From assembly GCA_958430865.1 (NCBI GenBank), contig CAUDNR010000009.1, forward strand, positions 12,521-43,909: a DNA stretch of 31,389 nt, in the 5' to 3' direction. The DNA comes from Entrophospora sp. SA101 (Eukaryota > Glomeromycota > Glomeromycetes > Entrophosporales > Entrophosporaceae). Made by a program: the position numbers and the translations under genes. This document shows positions 30,846 to 31,389 of the stretch, in pieces; position 1 is the stretch's first letter, and every line of letters starts with the position of its first letter. The notes under the pieces are model-generated. The model had not been told where the DNA came from. It made no database searches and saw nothing but the letters and a program-made list of their open reading frames with translations.

Positions 30846-31389
30846 AATATCAGTGCCCAAATGCAATTTCAGGGTCACCAACCCACTCTGAATTGCAAAT
30901 TTCCTCCTGTGCTTGAAATGAGTTGCTGATTCTCTTAATATTCTTCCATAGTTGTGACTTCTTGGACACAGATCCATCCTTACCCTAGAGGTAGGATCAT
31001 TGCGAGCAACTTTTCATCAGCCATCTCTGGTCTGGGTGCTGTGAGGGAAGATTAGGTAGAATGTCATTGATGATGATGCAGTTTCAGTAAACTCCAGGAC
31101 CACGTCCCCCCCTGAAAATTTAACAGCATCATTGTATCATCAGGGCACACTAGTCAGATTAGCCTTGTGTACATGAGGAATGACTCTAAAATGTTCAAGG
31201 TAGTGTGTGTGCTTTAATGTCTGTAAATTTTCGATAATCAAACATCACATATTCAAATTGGAATTGTTTCAGTCATGCTGCCTTGACATCTTGTAATTAT
31301 ATTAATATTAATAACAGGAGAGAACGTACTGGGAACACAAAAATTAACAGGAGGGAATACAAAATTTTAACCCATGCAATTTGTTGATT
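30846..31389. other. Intergenic right end, nothing recognised
   Basis: This stretch is somewhat less AT-rich than the average. I see no open frame of more than about 40 codons with gene-like composition, and no repeat ends. Confidence 0.4.

Overview
The window is eukaryotic nuclear DNA: about 70% A+T, with genes split by short GT-AG introns, many (TA)n and trinucleotide runs, and transposon debris. The genes are fungal in type: a Cho1-like phosphatidylserine synthase ending in the same KSLKIPKP-like tail as yeast, a eukaryotic ornithine decarboxylase, and midasin. A decayed protein-kinase tail of a style I associate with arbuscular mycorrhizal fungi (HPxAxYTSRLLNFTNLP) points to Glomeromycotina, probably a Rhizophagus-like genome. 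That placement is inference.

Layout. 1-803: 3' end of a Tc1/mariner element, with the DDE end of its transposase and its right terminal repeat. 1040-3831: intergenic DNA with three decayed coding fragments (kinase tail; two unidentified minus-strand pieces) and a small direct repeat. 3949-about 13707 (+): a seven-exon midasin (MDN1/REA1) gene with all six AAA modules, but it stops early in the linker. No acidic region or MIDAS domain is found downstream. 13708-17220: gene-poor, with decayed minus-strand coding pieces. 17224-18170 (+): an unrecognised, weakly supported small gene that converges on 18288-19266 (-), a complete three-exon phosphatidylserine synthase.

20156-22210 is a repeat structure: about three copies of a roughly 90-110 bp unit in minus orientation, a 0.5 kb spacer holding a GC-rich island, then about twelve copies in plus orientation. 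One of the plus copies is interrupted by a 133 bp hAT-type MITE with an 8 bp target duplication. 22773-23945 holds a short TCGACGAAA repeat and two more relict coding stretches. 24415-26660 (-) is a complete four-exon ornithine decarboxylase carrying an in-frame 24 bp minisatellite. 26661-31389 is mostly AT-rich non-coding DNA with a decayed Tc1 tail, two exon-like stretches, a hairpin and a diverged tandem duplication.

The three intact or near-intact genes are housekeeping and unrelated in pathway: 60S ribosome maturation (MDN1), phospholipid synthesis (CHO1) and polyamine synthesis (ODC). I see no operon-like or defence-system logic. The most notable items are the truncated midasin, the repeat-expanded ornithine decarboxylase and the inverted satellite array with a nested MITE. 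Exon borders were placed by eye from reading frame and splice signals, and every set quoted was checked for phase.
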